From the NCBI GenBank assembly GCA_910588495.1, contig CAJUPU010000027.1:1-42802 (forward strand): DNA of 42,802 nucleotides, in the 5' to 3' direction. This document shows, one piece after another, positions 40,649-42,802 of this stretch; the first letter of the stretch is position 1; the number at the start of each line of letters is the position of its first letter. The DNA comes from an uncultured Oscillospiraceae bacterium. GTDB lineage: Bacteria; Bacillota; Clostridia; Oscillospirales; Oscillospiraceae. The notes beneath the pieces were generated by a model. The model saw only the letters and a program-made list of their open reading frames with translations. It was not told the origin of the DNA and ran no database searches. The translations under genes and the position numbers were made by a program.

Positions 40649-41494
40649 CTACGCGTCCGCCACCGCGGAGAAGGCCGGGCCGTTCAGGAAGTCCCGGATC
40701 ATCTTCTTCAGCCGCTCTGTGGACTGGTACGTCCGGCAGAACGAGAACTGCTGGGCGTATCCGTCGATCTCCTCCATGGCCGCCGTCACCGCCACGGCGG
40801 TATCGCTGGGCTTGGCGGCGGTGAAGTCCAGCCGGTCGGGGGCGATGCGGCGATTCTGGATCGCATAGTTGACCCGGTCCGCACAGCGGCAGCTCCCCTT
40901 CCCATACTCGCCGCAGTATTCCGAGAGAAACTCGGCCATCTTTTTCCGCACCCGGGAGAGGCGCTGGCGGTAGGCCTCCGGGGTGATGCCCAGGATGTCC
41001 CCGGCGATCCGGCTGTCCACCCGGAACATGGTGCCCAGGATGAAGATGCAGCGGCTCTCCGGGTCCAGGCACTGGAGCATGACGTTCGTGCAGGACAGCT
41101 TCAGCTCCTCGGCCAGGATGGCCCTCTCCACATTCTGGGTCAGGTCGGGCACGTCCTGGATCTTCCCGTTGCGGATGTCGTCTCCATAGAACTCGAAGCT
41201 CAGAGGGAACTGGGCGAACATATGCTTCTTGTAGTCCTTGAGATGGTTTGCCGCAATGCGGAACACCCAGGTGGTGAAGGCGCTGTCCCCTTTGAAGGAG
41301 GAGAGATGGGTCATGACCTTCAAAAGGATGTCCTGGGACGCGTCCTCCGCGTCGTGGAAGGTGCCCAGCATCCGCAGGGACAGGTTGAAAACCAGATCCT
41401 GCACGCCGGACAGCACCGTCTCCAGCGCGGCCTTGTCCCCGGCGGTGGCCTGCTCGATCAGGGCAGACAGTTCTCGATCTTCTTTCGTGTTCAT
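40649..41494 (-). CDS. ECF-type RNA polymerase sigma factor with C-terminal extension
   Basis: 281 residues. Sigma region 2 at about 30-90 (DLVFNLSLRMLGTFHDAEDA then DILLKVMTHLSSFKGDSAFTTWVFRIAANHL) and region 4 at about 135-185 (SRIAGDILGITPEAYRQRLSR). About 95 residues extend beyond region 4, including CGEYGKGSCRCADRVNY, a possible metal-binding or redox-sensing Cys cluster. No anti-sigma gene is adjacent. AGGAGGT precedes the ATG at 41494; an in-frame TTG further upstream is not needed. A possible promoter (TTGTCA ... TCTAAT, 19-bp spacer) lies in the 56-bp gap upstream. Confidence 0.88.
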   Translation of the reverse strand: MNTKEDRELSALIEQATAGDKAALETVLSGVQDLVFNLSLRMLGTFHDAEDASQDILLKVMTHLSSFKGDSAFTTWVFRIAANHLKDYKKHMFAQFPLSFEFYGDDIRNGKIQDVPDLTQNVERAILAEELKLSCTNVMLQCLDPESRCIFILGTMFRVDSRIAGDILGITPEAYRQRLSRVRKKMAEFLSEYCGEYGKGSCRCADRVNYAIQNRRIAPDRLDFTAAKPSDTAVAVTAAMEEIDGYAQQFSFCRTYQSTERLKKMIRDFLNGPAFSAVADA

Positions 41495-41550
41495 AAAAAC
41501 ACCTCCTAAGAGATTAGACTGGCATGGAGCGGATCTGTGACAAGCTGGGC

Positions 41551-42777
41551 TCAAGATCCCCCTGACGATATGTCCATCAGCACGCTCAGATGATACCGCC
41601 CCTCGTTTTTCTCCGCCAGCACCGCCCCGTGGTACTTTTCCGCCACCGCCCTGATGTTGGACAGCCCGGTCCCCGCCGGGGGCAGGGGTCCGCCGGAGCA
41701 GGTGTTCTCAAAACTCAGCAGGTAGAAATCCCCCTGCCGCTTCCCGCTGACGCGGATCGCCTTGTCCCCGCCGCCCCCGCGGCAGGCGGCGATCGCGTTG
41801 TCCAGGGCGTTGGCAAAGAGGACGCACAGGTCCAAGTCGTCGATCCCGCAGGGCCTGGGCAGGACCAGGGACACCTCCGATCCGATCTCCTTCGCCAGCC
41901 CCAGCTTCTCCCCCAGCAGGATGTCCACCACCGGGTTGCCGGTCTGGTAGGGGAAGGACAGCGATTCCGAGACGGCCTCCAGCTTTTTCAGATACTCCCG
42001 GCCCTCCTCCAGCCTTCCTCCCCGGAGCAGGCCGTCCAGAACGGACAAGTGGTTTTTCACGTCATGGCGGAAGGACATCGTTTGCTCATAGCGCGCCCGG
42101 GCTTCCGCGATATAGACCTTCTGCGCCTGGGCCGCCTGGGTCAGCGATTGCAGCTCCGCCTGGGCCTGGAAACCCTGGCAGAGATGACGGTAGGCGTACA
42201 GGGTACACAATAGCGCCGCCAGCCCCATGATTTGCAGGAGCAGCAGGGTGCTGTGCTTTCCGACCTCCTCCAGAGAGGCGACGGGGGCAAAAAAGCTGTA
42301 GGCGGTCTCGAGGATATACAATTCCGACGCGAAGAAAAACAGCCCGGGGAACAGCGCAAGTCCGAGATAGGGCGTCCGGCTGTCCTCCGTCCAGGCCAGG
42401 AGCTTCAGCACGGCGTGATAGCAGACGGCGCACAGCGCAAAGAACAGGAGCTGTGCCGCCAAAAACAGCGGATAAAACAGCGGACTGCCGATGAAGCGGG
42501 GAAAGAGCGCCGCCTCCACCGAGTTGATGATCCCGAAGGAGAGCTGTGAAACGTAGTAGGACAGCACGGCGGCCAGCCAGGACACGGACCGCTGATTTCT
42601 CATCCCATAGCGGCTGAGTCCGTAGAGCGCCAGCACGCCTGCGCCAACGGAGAGCGTCCCGTCAAGGACGAGTCTGTTCGAGATGAGCTGGATCATGCCC
42701 AAGAGGAGAAAATAAGCGGCAAAGCACCATTTTTTCAGTTTCTTCCTGGTGAGGCGGCTGATAAAGACCATGTGCAT
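41551..42777 (-). CDS. GHKL-type sensor histidine kinase (AgrC-like)
   Basis: About 408 residues. Six or more membrane helices in the first 200 residues, then MSFRHDVKNHLSVL with the phospho-acceptor His, N-box LFANALDNAIAAC and G-box GTGLSNIRAVAEKY. The start is uncertain: a GTG at 42792, and ATGs at 42777 and 42771. The sequence TGATG at 42779-42775 suggests that the stop of an upstream gene overlaps the ATG at 42777, as in kinase-regulator operons, so a response regulator probably lies beyond the right edge. It is the natural partner for the LytTR-like site upstream of the coiled-coil gene. Confidence 0.88.
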   Translation of the reverse strand: MHMVFISRLTRKKLKKWCFAAYFLLLGMIQLISNRLVLDGTLSVGAGVLALYGLSRYGMRNQRSVSWLAAVLSYYVSQLSFGIINSVEAALFPRFIGSPLFYPLFLAAQLLFFALCAVCYHAVLKLLAWTEDSRTPYLGLALFPGLFFFASELYILETAYSFFAPVASLEEVGKHSTLLLLQIMGLAALLCTLYAYRHLCQGFQAQAELQSLTQAAQAQKVYIAEARARYEQTMSFRHDVKNHLSVLDGLLRGGRLEEGREYLKKLEAVSESLSFPYQTGNPVVDILLGEKLGLAKEIGSEVSLVLPRPCGIDDLDLCVLFANALDNAIAACRGGGGDKAIRVSGKRQGDFYLLSFENTCSGGPLPPAGTGLSNIRAVAEKYHGAVLAEKNEGRYHLSVLMDISSGGS

Positions 42778-42802
42778 CACCCCATGTCCCACAAGGAGGC
42801 AG

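Overview
The window is GC-rich, compactly coded DNA from what looks like a gut Clostridia/Firmicutes bacterium, most plausibly Oscillospiraceae-like. That placement is inferred from gene content: an acyl-CoA dehydrogenase carrying its own ETF and rubredoxin domains, a flavodiiron protein, a sialic-acid ABC operon, GHKL/LytTR two-component pairs, and AGGAGG ribosome sites throughout. No rRNA, tRNA or CRISPR array was seen.

Layout. (1) 1-2591, plus strand: the 3' part of an acyl-CoA dehydrogenase / EtfA-FAD domain / rubredoxin fusion, then a flavodiiron protein, suggesting electron flow from acyl-CoA to O2. (2) 2680-10132, minus strand: sialic-acid uptake and breakdown (AGE-type epimerase, solute-binding protein, two permeases, YhcH/NanQ-like anomerase, NanA-like lyase, LacI regulator), with two good sigma-A promoters. 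(3) 10204-10381: two adjacent cloverleaf-like palindromic units between genes. (4) 10425-11701, plus: SGNH esterase and YesL/DUF624 membrane protein. (5) 11771-16974, minus: DUF308, MMPL transporter and LxxG-repeat protein under a TetR regulator, next to a chemoreceptor (17006-19033). (6) 19287-22280, plus: a GHKL kinase and LytTR regulator, then four direct repeats of exactly 20 bp period in front of a small DUF6440 protein and an unknown protein.

(7) 22288-35213, minus: a 12-gene Wzx/Wzy-type surface polysaccharide locus (AP2/zinc-ribbon protein, priming sugar-phosphate transferase, phosphoesterase, two Wzz-like proteins of which one carries a degenerate GGDEF domain, Wzy, PssD/PssE-like pair, GT4, two GT2, Wzx). 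Directly upstream of its first gene lies a 128-bp segment bounded by perfect 16-bp inverted repeats (35240-35255 and 35352-35367). It contains a strong promoter (TTGAAA-17-TGaTATCCT) and is followed by a serine recombinase gene (35412-36014). I read this as an invertible promoter giving on/off phase variation of the polysaccharide. In the sequenced orientation the promoter points away from the locus, so it is predicted OFF. This is the most exciting system in the window.

(8) 36266-38942: two membrane-anchored alpha/beta hydrolases and a 44-residue membrane protein, divergent from a TetR regulator with tandem operators. (9) 39158-42777, minus: a coiled-coil protein with a promoter preceded by a ComE-like 9-12-9 direct repeat, a DUF2461 protein, an ECF-type sigma factor and a second GHKL kinase whose regulator probably lies just beyond the right edge.
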